From Bacteroidota bacterium (lineage in GTDB: Bacteria > Bacteroidota > Bacteroidia > Chitinophagales > JADIYW01): DNA of 32,727 nt. Under the pieces are notes generated by a model that worked only from the letters and a program-made list of their open reading frames with translations, did no database searches and had not been told where the DNA came from. The stretch covers positions 1 through 32,727 of the forward strand of contig JAGQYE010000014.1 in NCBI GenBank assembly GCA_020436225.1, written 5' to 3'. Position numbers and translations under genes: made by a program. Positions within the stretch are counted from its first letter, which is position 1. Each line of letters begins with the position of its first letter. Shown in pieces: positions 23,909 through 32,090 of the stretch.

Positions 23909-26377
23909 GTGAGAACAAATATACTAATCCTTTTTCTTCTTTCTTTTTTTTCTGTGAAAGGTCAAACTTTTGTAGAAGGACAAGTATTTGATGCCGGCAC
24001 TAAAAATCCGATAGCTTATGCTAATATCTATTTAAAAGGCACAACCTTAGGCACAACGACGGATGATATAGGTTATTTCAAAATAAAATTAAATACATTT
24101 CATGATTCTATTACAGCAGCATTTCTTGGTTATGACGAACAAACTAAAGCGATAATTAAGCAACCCAAACAAACAATTAATTTTTATTTGTCGGCGACAC
24201 AAAGTATGTTGGCAGAAGCGGTTATAGTGGCGCGCAAAGGCACCTTGGAAAATTATTTAATCAAGCAAATTTTAGCACATAAGAAAGAAAATAATCGAAC
24301 ACATTTACAGAATTATAGCTACGAAACCTACAATAAAATAGAATTAGATGTAAAAAATATGTCGGATAAATTTATGGACAGAAAAATTCTGAAACCATTC
24401 AAATTTGTTTTTGATAATATTGATAGCACATCAGAAGAAGAACCGTTTTTGCCGTTGATGTTATCTGAAAGTATTTCTGATGTATATTATACCAACAAAC
24501 TAAACAAAAAAAGAGAAGTCATCAAAGCCTCAAAAATGTCGGGTGTTAGTGATGCCAGCTTTAATGAATTTTTGAGCGAAACTTATCAAGACATCAACAT
24601 TTACGATAATGCATATTCCATTCTCGAAAAAGATTTTATCAGTCCGATTGCCAATTCTTGCAAAACATTTTATAACTATAAAGTCATCGACACTTTGGTG
24701 TTAGATAATGTAGTGCATTATAAGATGATGTTTGAACCTAAGACGAAAGGCGACAATACATTTTTTGGTAGTTTTATTGTTTCAGAAAATAATTATGCTA
24801 TCAAGAGTATTCAAATGCGCATGGCGCCTCATGTGAATATCAACTTTGTCAGGAAATTAGAAATCGACCAAAATTTTGAATTTGTAAATCAACAATTTTG
24901 GATGCTAAAAGATGATTTTATTAAAATTGAATTTGCTCCAATAAAAAATAAACCGGCAATTGTAACGAAGAAAAATGCCGTTTACAGCAATTATAAAATC
25001 AATTCCAATTACAATGATTCAGTTATTGCTACACTAAAAGAAACGACAACGTATGCTTCAGAAAATCTAACAAAAGATCAAGCATTTTGGGATACTTCAC
25101 GACAAATTCAATTGAGTAAAAATGAAGCAGCAATTTATCATATTATTGACACGATAAAAACCATTAAAGCTTATAAAACGTATGTCGATATTCTCAATAT
25201 GGTGTTGACCGGTTATTATCCTGTTGGTCCGGTTGAGTTGGGCCCAATTGTTAGCTTGATAAGCAATAATAAATTAGAAGGTTGGCGTTTTGGATTGGGC
25301 ATTCGCACGAATGAAAAATTATGTAAATGGATGCAGGCAGAAGGTCATATTGCTTATGGTTTGCGCGATAAAAGAGTTAAAGGTGATGTTGGTATTCGAT
25401 TTTTAGCAACTAAAACTCCAAGGCAAATTTTTGAAGCTTCTTATAAACATGATGTGAGTGAATTGAGTAGAACCAGTGATTTATTAGATGCAGATAATAT
25501 TTTGAATTTAATTATAAATAGAAGAAAACCACTGCCACGATTGTTATATTTTGAATCTATAAATGTTGGTTATAATATAGAATATAAGCAAGGCTATAGT
25601 GTTGGCTTAGCTTTCCAAAATAGACGCATTGAACAAGGTTTAGTGCCGTTTAGATATATTTATCCGACTTCGGAATCCGGAATGGATACGTTTAAAACAT
25701 TGAACCAAACAGAGTTTATTTTAAATGCGCGTTTTGCTATTGGAGAAAAATTCATCAACAAAAATTCGCTTTTCAGAAGCAGCATTAATACATCCACGAT
25801 TCCGGTCATAAATTTGGAATACGTTGCCGGAATTAAAAAAATTCTTGGCAGTCAATTCAATTATCATAAACTTATAGTTTCCTATCAACAAATTATTCCG
25901 ATACGAACAATCGGAAGATTGGAAATAAAATTACAAGCCGGAAAAGTTTTTGGCGAAGTGCCGTTTTTGTTGACAGAAGTACACGACGGCAACCAAACTT
26001 TTGCCTTTAGCAATACTGCATTTAATGTAATGAATGATTACGAATTTTATTCTGATCAATATTTGCAATGGAATATTGCACATCATTTTGATGGCTTTTT
26101 TCTCAACAGAATTCCCGGCATAAGAAAACTACAATGGCGTGAAGTCATCCATACACGTGGCGTTTGGGGAAGCGTTTCTTCAAGAAATAAAACGATGAAC
26201 GAATTGAATAATTCGTTTATTCATCCATTGGGAAAAGTTCCTTATATCGAAGTGGGTTTTGGAATTGAAAATATTCTTAAATTTTTACGCTATGATGTGA
26301 TGTGGCGCGTTACACATAGAAACGAACCTCGAACTTATAATTGGATGATGACTTTCGGCTTCGACTTTAAATTTTAA
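23909..26377 (+). CDS. DUF5686 outer-membrane protein with carboxypeptidase-regulatory-like N-terminus
   Basis: The 822-residue protein has a signal peptide (about 1-18, ending V-K-G-Q), then a CarboxypepD_reg-like domain (about 20-100: V-E-G-Q-V-F-D-A-G-T-K-N-P-I-A-Y-A-N-I-Y). The rest matches DUF5686, with D-Q-A-F-W-D-T-S-R, L-T-G-Y-Y-P-V-G-P-V-E-L-G-P and R-F-G-L-G-I-R-T-N-E leading into a C-terminal barrel with aromatic strand ends (G-F-D-F-K-F). These proteins are outer-membrane components of unknown function. The start is a GTG at 23909; no ATG precedes the signal peptide in frame. Confidence 0.87.
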   Translation: MRTNILILFLLSFFSVKGQTFVEGQVFDAGTKNPIAYANIYLKGTTLGTTTDDIGYFKIKLNTFHDSITAAFLGYDEQTKAIIKQPKQTINFYLSATQSMLAEAVIVARKGTLENYLIKQILAHKKENNRTHLQNYSYETYNKIELDVKNMSDKFMDRKILKPFKFVFDNIDSTSEEEPFLPLMLSESISDVYYTNKLNKKREVIKASKMSGVSDASFNEFLSETYQDINIYDNAYSILEKDFISPIANSCKTFYNYKVIDTLVLDNVVHYKMMFEPKTKGDNTFFGSFIVSENNYAIKSIQMRMAPHVNINFVRKLEIDQNFEFVNQQFWMLKDDFIKIEFAPIKNKPAIVTKKNAVYSNYKINSNYNDSVIATLKETTTYASENLTKDQAFWDTSRQIQLSKNEAAIYHIIDTIKTIKAYKTYVDILNMVLTGYYPVGPVELGPIVSLISNNKLEGWRFGLGIRTNEKLCKWMQAEGHIAYGLRDKRVKGDVGIRFLATKTPRQIFEASYKHDVSELSRTSDLLDADNILNLIINRRKPLPRLLYFESINVGYNIEYKQGYSVGLAFQNRRIEQGLVPFRYIYPTSESGMDTFKTLNQTEFILNARFAIGEKFINKNSLFRSSINTSTIPVINLEYVAGIKKILGSQFNYHKLIVSYQQIIPIRTIGRLEIKLQAGKVFGEVPFLLTEVHDGNQTFAFSNTAFNVMNDYEFYSDQYLQWNIAHHFDGFFLNRIPGIRKLQWREVIHTRGVWGSVSSRNKTMNELNNSFIHPLGKVPYIEVGFGIENILKFLRYDVMWRVTHRNEPRTYNWMMTFGFDFKF

Positions 26378-26417
26378 AGCGAGAATTGTATTTATTTTAT
26401 ACATTTACAAAAAAAAC

Positions 26418-27077
26418 TTGTTTGCTCAAGATTGCATAGACGCTTCGTTGCCTTTTCTTCGTCCGGAAGATAGCGTTTTCAATGCTTTAGATTTAATGCA
26501 AGAATATAAAGCAACAACTTTAGCTGTTATTGAAAACGAAAAATTTCTCGGCACTATTTCAGAGAATTTTTTGTTGGAAGTTGATGAGCAACAAGCAATT
26601 GGAAATTTACATACGCATTTTCAAACCAATAAAATTACACCGGAATTGCATTTGTTTGATGTATTGAAAGCAACATCAGAATTTGCAACTTATTTTCTTC
26701 CTGTAGTTTCATTAGAAAATGATTATTTAGGCATCACATCTCCGCAAAAAATTATACAACGCTTGTCAGATAATGCTTCTTTGATAACTGTTGGCGGTGT
26801 TATTGTTTTAGAGATGGAAGCAAGAAATTATTCGTTAGCAGAAATTGCAAAAATTGTAGAATCTAACAATGCAATGATTTTACATAGTATGGTTTCTTCT
26901 ATTGATGCACAACAAAAAGTTTTTGTTTCTCTCAAAATAAATAAGGTGGATTTAAAAGATGTTCAACTTTCGTTTGAACGCTATCAATACAATGTAGTTG
27001 CAGTTTTTCATCAATCTGAATATGAAATGCAATTGAAAGAGCGATACGATAGCTTAATTCGTTATTTAGAAGTTTAA
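26418..27077 (+). CDS. CBS-domain protein
   Basis: A 219-residue protein with a CBS pair in the N-terminal 120 residues (L-R-P-E-D-S-V-F-N-A-L-D-L-M and a second D-V-L-K-A ... F-L-P-V-V-S-L-E-N-D-Y-L-G-I). A C-terminal region of about 75 residues looks ACT-like (I-T-V-G-G-V-I-V-L-E-M ... Y-S-L-A-E-I-A-K-I-V-E-S-N-N-A). This plan is common in Bacteroidota, where the gene often sits near NAD kinase; that gene is not here. CBS pairs usually sense adenylates. The start is TTG at 26418 (M-F-A-Q-D-C-I), which fits the family N-terminus; the first in-frame ATG is about 28 codons inside the CBS domain. Its end overlaps the convergent next gene by 12 bases. Confidence 0.82.
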   Translation: MFAQDCIDASLPFLRPEDSVFNALDLMQEYKATTLAVIENEKFLGTISENFLLEVDEQQAIGNLHTHFQTNKITPELHLFDVLKATSEFATYFLPVVSLENDYLGITSPQKIIQRLSDNASLITVGGVIVLEMEARNYSLAEIAKIVESNNAMILHSMVSSIDAQQKVFVSLKINKVDLKDVQLSFERYQYNVVAVFHQSEYEMQLKERYDSLIRYLEV

Positions 27078-28577
27078 TTTTGCTTTTATTTTTCCCAAAC
27101 ATTCGACAGTAAAAATCCCGGCAACTATATACATCAACGGAAAAATAGGAATTAGATATCGTGCTTCAAAATATTCAATAATAAAGATTAAATAAATTAA
27201 ATGTAAGAACAAGAAAAGAAATGCAAAGATGGTAACAGGTTTGTACTTCTTTATGAATATTAACGCAAGAAATAAGGCTGCAAATAAATAGATATTAAGT
27301 AGATATAACACTAATTTAGCTATCCATTTTACTATGTTGTTTTGATAATCATCTAGAAAAATAAGAATATAAGAATTGCTCTGTAAAATCAAACTTTTTA
27401 AGAATAACATTGGCCTAATTATATAGAATTGGAAAGGCTTGTTTTGTATAAACTTATTTCTGAGATGCTCCATTTTTTGTTGAGCGATAGCTTCTGATGA
27501 GTCGATGCTCTTTTTTGTAGAAATGCCGGATAATTTTATGTTGTAATAATCGTATAATGAGCCATAAGCATCCTTAATTTCATCACGAGAATTTGCTAAG
27601 AATGCTTGTTTTGGAAGTCGTTCCAACTCTTGTTCTATTAAAACAGATTTCGGAATAGAAGATGTCGAGTTATTTATATTTTGTAACATTTTATTGGAGA
27701 TAGCTTCGGATGTGTAGTCAGCCGGATTTATCCAGCAGGTTATCCAATAACGAAGTGCGATATTAGGCATGCCATAATCCATTGGATCGCCGTAATATTT
27801 TTCTAATAAAATAAAATCTTTAGACACACAATAATTGCGTATAACATGCGGAGCAAACAAGACCGCAGCACCAAAAAATGAAAACAAACTATATATAATA
27901 ATGTCGTTTACTTTTTTTTTGTTTTTATAGATAATCAAGAATAAAAAACTTGGTGCTAAGAAAAAGATTGCAGGACGACATAAGCAACCTAATGCAAAAA
28001 ATAAACCAGCAAAAAACCAATCTTTTTTTCGATTATAACGATAGCCTAATGAAATAAAATACAACATAAAGCACATCAATGCCGGACTAATTCCTTCAGT
28101 TATCGTATAAAATAAATAGACAACAAACAAAGGATTAAATCCAAACAGACAAGCCGCAATGATGGCTATGGATTTTTTTTGTGTAAAATGAAAAGCAGCT
28201 TGTAATAATGCAAAAGTAGCTAAAATGAAAAGCAATATTTGTGTAACACGAATGTATTTATAACTGCCATCTTCGCCAAAGGCCAAATAATGAATGCCAT
28301 AAAAAAGTGGATAAACCGGCGTTCTGCGAACATCATAATGTGCTTTATTCGGGTCGATGGTAAAACCTTTTCCGTTGATGAAATTTTTCATCTGATGAAC
28401 ATACCAATAGTTATCTACTGAGTAAATTGTGCTGTTGTACACCAAACTCTTACAGTTATCTTCAATGTTTTTCGGATTGTTTTTTTTTATGATATGTACA
28501 TTGTATAAATTAACGCACAAAATGTAAATCAACAAGACAAAGAAAAAAAGAAACCCACTTTTTTTTGATATAACCAT
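27066..28577 (-). CDS. GT-C-fold membrane glycosyltransferase (PMT/ArnT-like)
   Basis: A 503-residue membrane protein with about ten hydrophobic segments. After the first helix, a D-N-Y-W-Y-V-H ... R-R-T-P-V-Y-P-L-F-Y-G segment matches the first extracytoplasmic loop of lipid-phosphate-sugar-dependent GT-C transferases, where an acidic residue acts in catalysis. The R-x-P-x-Y-P-L motif is typical of the PMT_2 group. Such enzymes move sugars from polyprenyl phosphate to glycans or proteins on the outer face of the cytoplasmic membrane. Its position upstream of a surface-sugar operon on the opposite strand supports an envelope-glycan role. The acceptor is unknown. Confidence 0.75.
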   Translation of the reverse strand: MVISKKSGFLFFFVLLIYILCVNLYNVHIIKKNNPKNIEDNCKSLVYNSTIYSVDNYWYVHQMKNFINGKGFTIDPNKAHYDVRRTPVYPLFYGIHYLAFGEDGSYKYIRVTQILLFILATFALLQAAFHFTQKKSIAIIAACLFGFNPLFVVYLFYTITEGISPALMCFMLYFISLGYRYNRKKDWFFAGLFFALGCLCRPAIFFLAPSFLFLIIYKNKKKVNDIIIYSLFSFFGAAVLFAPHVIRNYCVSKDFILLEKYYGDPMDYGMPNIALRYWITCWINPADYTSEAISNKMLQNINNSTSSIPKSVLIEQELERLPKQAFLANSRDEIKDAYGSLYDYYNIKLSGISTKKSIDSSEAIAQQKMEHLRNKFIQNKPFQFYIIRPMLFLKSLILQSNSYILIFLDDYQNNIVKWIAKLVLYLLNIYLFAALFLALIFIKKYKPVTIFAFLFLFLHLIYLIFIIEYFEARYLIPIFPLMYIVAGIFTVECLGKIKAKLNF

Positions 28578-28712
28578 CCGTAAAGTATAGAGATGTTTTA
28601 AATTTTACTTGCTTCTATCTAGTTGCAAAACATAAAAATAAGAGAATAAATTTAATTTAAGTTTGAATTTTATTTTATCTCAAAAATTTTCTTCAAATCT
28701 TTGATAAGTCTA

Positions 28713-28720
28713 TATCTTTG
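28713..28720 (+). promoter_or_regulatory. -7 box TATCTTTG of the surface-sugar operon
   Basis: A consensus Bacteroidota -7 box TATCTTTG lies 42 bases before the ATG at 28763, in the 185-base gap between divergent genes. No -33 TTTG at ideal spacing is evident. Confidence 0.5.
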
Positions 28721-28762
28721 TATTGTTTAGAGACTTACGTTTCTTTAATTTATACTAAAAGA

Positions 28763-29767
28763 ATGGTCAATATAGCAATTATAGGTTTTGGATATTGGGG
28801 ACCCAACTTAGTACGTAATTTTTCTGCAGTAAAAAATTGTACTATCCATACAGTTGTAGATTTTAGAGAAGAGAGATTGAGAATTGTACGCCAAAATTAT
28901 CCAAACATCAGTACATCTACACAAATTGACGATGTAATGAGTAATAGTGCGATAGATGCTATCGTTATTGCTACGCCTGTTTTTACGCATTTTGAATTAG
29001 CACAAAAAGCGTTGATAAATGGTAAACATGTTTTGCTTGAAAAACCTATGACAAGTTCTGTTGCAGAAGCAGAAGCTTTGATTGAGTTAGCATCGAAACA
29101 TCAGAAAGTATTGATGGTGGACCACACATTCCTTTACACCGGAGCTGTCCAAAAAATGAAACAGATGATAGAATTAGGAGTAATTGGAAATGTTCAATAT
29201 TTCGATTCTACACGTATCAATTTAGGTTTGTTTCAGCCGGATGTAAACGTTCTTTGGGATTTAGCTCCGCACGATATTTCTATCTTAAATTATTTAAAAA
29301 AGGAGAAACCATTTAGCATTCAAGCAACCGGCATCTCGCACACTAAAAATAATATAGAAAATATCGCTTATCTCACAGTAAATTATACTTCTGATTTCAT
29401 TGCACATTTTAATTGCTCTTGGTCATCGCCGGTAAAAATTAGAATGTTGTTGGTTGGCGGCGACGAAAAAATGATTGTCTTCAACGATTTAGAACCAACA
29501 GAAAAAATAAAAGTTTACGACACCGGCTACAGCCATAAAACAGACGAAGAAAAAAATAAAATATTGGTCGATTATCGTGTTGGAGATATATATATTCCAA
29601 AGGTTGAAAGTAAAGAAGCATTAGCCGGAATGGCAAATGATTTTATCTCGGCAATTACGCAACAAACTACACCAGTTTCCAATTTTGAATCGGGCTTAGA
29701 AGTGATTCGTATTTTAGAGGCATCGCAACAATCTATTAAAGCAAACGGAAAAGAAATCAAATTATAA
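28763..29767 (+). CDS. Gfo/Idh/MocA-family sugar-nucleotide oxidoreductase (WbpB/WlbA-like)
   Basis: The preferred ATG at 28763 gives 334 residues beginning M-V-N-I-A-I-I-G-F-G-Y-W-G-P-N-L, a Rossmann NAD-binding start; a TTG at 28718 would add 15 residues lacking similarity. The family motif E-K-P-M-T (active-site Lys) follows A-T-P-V-F-T-H-F and precedes V-D-H-T-F-L-Y-T. The W-G-P-N form and the following neighbours point to the WbpB/WlbA group, which oxidises C3 of a UDP-HexNAc-uronate before amination. The next gene starts on the base after its stop codon, so the two are tightly coupled. Confidence 0.85.
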   Translation: MVNIAIIGFGYWGPNLVRNFSAVKNCTIHTVVDFREERLRIVRQNYPNISTSTQIDDVMSNSAIDAIVIATPVFTHFELAQKALINGKHVLLEKPMTSSVAEAEALIELASKHQKVLMVDHTFLYTGAVQKMKQMIELGVIGNVQYFDSTRINLGLFQPDVNVLWDLAPHDISILNYLKKEKPFSIQATGISHTKNNIENIAYLTVNYTSDFIAHFNCSWSSPVKIRMLLVGGDEKMIVFNDLEPTEKIKVYDTGYSHKTDEEKNKILVDYRVGDIYIPKVESKEALAGMANDFISAITQQTTPVSNFESGLEVIRILEASQQSIKANGKEIKL

Positions 29768-30256
29768 ATGAAGAACTTGACGATACAAACAGACAAGCAA
29801 TCGCTCAATAATGTTTCTGTAGGAGAAAATGTTAGAATATTTGATTTTGTCAATGCCTACCATTGTAGCATTGACGACAATACAAAAGTGGGCGCATTTG
29901 TGGAAATTCAAAAAGGTGCCTCAATAGGAAAAAATTGCAAAATTTCATCACATACGTTTATCTGTGAAGGTGTACACATAGAAGATAATTGCTTTATTGG
30001 TCACGGCGTAATGTTTACCAACGATTTATTTCCACGTGCTACCAATGCTGATGGTTCTCCTCAAACAGAGAAAGATTGGATACTAAAAGAGACTTTTGTA
30101 AAGAAAGGCGCCACAATTGGCAGCAATGCCACCATCTTAGGAGGAATTACTGTCGGTGAAAATGCTTTAGTTGGAGCAGGTTCTGTAGTTACCAAAGATG
30201 TTCCTGCGAATACTGTTGTTGCCGGAAATCCGGCAAAAATTATTAAAGAAATTTAA
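29768..30256 (+). CDS. Hexapeptide-repeat N-acetyltransferase (WbpD/WlbB-like)
   Basis: A 162-residue left-handed beta-helix acyltransferase with repeated [I/V]-G-x-x hexapeptides (A-S-I-G-K-N-C, G-A-T-I-G-S-N-A, I-T-V-G-E-N-A). The F-T-N-D-L-F-P-R-A segment is typical of enzymes that N-acetylate 3-amino sugar nucleotides (WbpD, WlbB, FdtC/QdtC). The C-terminal V-V-A-G-N-P-A-K-I-I-K is the usual end of the fold. It lies between the oxidoreductase and the aminotransferase, the three enzyme types that together install a 3-acetamido group. Confidence 0.88.
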   Translation: MKNLTIQTDKQSLNNVSVGENVRIFDFVNAYHCSIDDNTKVGAFVEIQKGASIGKNCKISSHTFICEGVHIEDNCFIGHGVMFTNDLFPRATNADGSPQTEKDWILKETFVKKGATIGSNATILGGITVGENALVGAGSVVTKDVPANTVVAGNPAKIIKEI

Positions 30257-30300
30257 TTCAATACCCGCTTTTAATTTTTTATATTTATCCATCAATTTTT

Positions 30301-31398
30301 ATGGAAAAAATCCCTTGCCTCGATCTTAAGCAACAGAACAAACAAGTAAAAGCTGAGATTTTCGAATTGTTTGAAAAAGTATTTGAAAATACGGCATTTT
30401 CAGGTGGCACTTTTGTTCAAGAATTTGAACAGAATTTTGCTCAATATACTTCCACTCAATATGCAATTGGAGTCAGCAACGGAACGATTGCCTTACATTT
30501 AGCTATGTTGGCATTAAATATTGGTCAAGGTGATGAAGTTATCATTCCGGCAAATACTTTTATTGCAACGGCTTGGGGCGTTTCTCATGCCGGCGCAACG
30601 CCTGTCTTTATTGATTGCACAGCAGATACTTGGGAAATAGATGCCAATAAAATCGAAGAAAAAATCACACCTAAAACGAAAGCCATTATCGGCGTGCATC
30701 TTTATGGTCAGCCTTTTGATGTAGATGCAGTAAAAGCAATTTGCGACAAACATAATCTATTTTTAATTGAAGATGCAGCACAAGCACAAGGTGCGCGTTA
30801 TAAAGGCAAGAATGTAGGTGGCTTGGCAGAGATGGCTTGTTTTAGTTTTTATCCCGGAAAAAATTTAGGTGCTTGCGGCGAAGCTGGCGGCATCACGACC
30901 AATAATGAAGACTATCTTAAACGAATACACAGCTTGAGAAATCACGGAATGACTGTTCGTTATTACCACGATGAGATTGGTTATAATTATAGAATGGGTG
31001 GCTTAGAGGGCGCATCACTAACAGTAAAATTGCGTTATTTAGAAGATTGGAACAATAGAAGACGAGCTATTGCAAAACGTTATCTCTCTGAAATAAAAAA
31101 TGAAAAAATTAAAATGCAAACTCAACCGGATTTTGCTGATTCTGTTTTTCATTTATTTGTCGTTACCACAGAAGATAAAGATGGTTTTTGTCAATACTTA
31201 AATGATAACAATATTATTCCGGCTTTTCATTATCCGGTTCCTTGTCATTTACAAAAAGCATACACACATTTAGGTTATAAAGTCGGAGATTTTCCGAACG
31301 CCGAATACTTAGCAGCACATTGTGTAAGTTTACCGATGTTTGCTGAGTTGACAGACGAACAAGTTAATTATGTGATTGAGGCAATAAATAACTATTGA
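30301..31398 (+). CDS. DegT/DnrJ/EryC1 aminotransferase (WbpE/FdtB-like)
   Basis: A 365-residue PLP enzyme with the sugar-aminotransferase signature: G-T-I-A-L-H-L-A near residue 61, P-A-N-T-F-I-A-T, D158 in E-D-A-A-Q that pairs with the PLP ring nitrogen, and the Schiff-base Lys187 in S-F-Y-P-G-K-N-L-G-A. The M-E-K-I-P-C-L-D-L-K start and G-V-H-L-Y-G-Q-P-F-D segment fit the group acting on 3-keto sugar nucleotides. Together with the preceding two genes it predicts a 3-acetamido sugar such as the UDP-2,3-diacetamido-uronate of the WbpA-B-E-D pathway or a dTDP-3-acetamido-deoxyhexose; the nucleotide is not determined here. Confidence 0.9.
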   Translation: MEKIPCLDLKQQNKQVKAEIFELFEKVFENTAFSGGTFVQEFEQNFAQYTSTQYAIGVSNGTIALHLAMLALNIGQGDEVIIPANTFIATAWGVSHAGATPVFIDCTADTWEIDANKIEEKITPKTKAIIGVHLYGQPFDVDAVKAICDKHNLFLIEDAAQAQGARYKGKNVGGLAEMACFSFYPGKNLGACGEAGGITTNNEDYLKRIHSLRNHGMTVRYYHDEIGYNYRMGGLEGASLTVKLRYLEDWNNRRRAIAKRYLSEIKNEKIKMQTQPDFADSVFHLFVVTTEDKDGFCQYLNDNNIIPAFHYPVPCHLQKAYTHLGYKVGDFPNAEYLAAHCVSLPMFAELTDEQVNYVIEAINNY

Positions 31399-31409
31399 GT
31401 ATTTAAAAA

Positions 31410-32078
31410 ATGAAAGAGGATTATTCAACCATATATATTTACGGAAGTGGAGCACAAGGTCGTGTGGCACGAGATATATTGGTTTGTGCATATCCGAAAG
31501 CTCAACTTTTTTTTGTTGATGAAAATCCTGAATTATGGAATACAAGAATTAATGATACACTTGTTATCAATGCTGAAGAATTATATAAACTATCGGAAAT
31601 TCCAAACGTGCATATTGCAATAGGAAATCCAAATACAAGAGAACGCTTGTATAATAAACTTTATCAAGCAAAAATAAATATTGTGAGTGCTGTGCATCCA
31701 AGCGCTTCTATATTGCCAACCGCAAAGTATGATGTTGGTTGTACTATAGGTGCACAAGCAGTTGTGAATACCAATGCAACAATCGGTAAATGTTGTTTGA
31801 TTAACACTGGTGCTATTATTGAACATGACACACAAATGGAGGATTTTGCAAGCGTATCACCTGGAGCAACTATTGGAGGTCGCGTTTTTCTTGGCAAGAA
31901 ATCATTTGTTGCCAGCAAAGCAGTTGTTGTTGCCCGTGCAAGAATTGGCGCTTCAGCAGTAGTAGGCATGGGCTCAGTAGTAACGAAAGATGTAAACGAT
32001 TATGAATTAGTTTATGGCGTACCGGCGAAGCTACAAAGCAAAATAGATGCTAACTTTGATTGGAGAAAATTATTTTAA
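31410..32078 (+). CDS. NeuD/PglD-family sugar O/N-acyltransferase
   Basis: The 222-residue protein has an N-terminal Rossmann-like sugar-binding half (Y-G-S-G-A-Q-G-R-V-A-R-D-I, residues 11-23; V-D-E-N-P) and a C-terminal left-handed beta helix of hexapeptide repeats. H-D in I-I-E-H-D-T-Q gives the catalytic His of the NeuD/PglD family. PglD acetylates UDP-4-amino sugars in bacillosamine synthesis and NeuD O-acetylates sialic acids. Followed 12 bases later by a second aminotransferase, the PglE/PglD-like pairing is attractive, but the substrate is inferred. Confidence 0.85.
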   Translation: MKEDYSTIYIYGSGAQGRVARDILVCAYPKAQLFFVDENPELWNTRINDTLVINAEELYKLSEIPNVHIAIGNPNTRERLYNKLYQAKINIVSAVHPSASILPTAKYDVGCTIGAQAVVNTNATIGKCCLINTGAIIEHDTQMEDFASVSPGATIGGRVFLGKKSFVASKAVVVARARIGASAVVGMGSVVTKDVNDYELVYGVPAKLQSKIDANFDWRKLF

Positions 32079-32090
32079 TATAGATACAAT

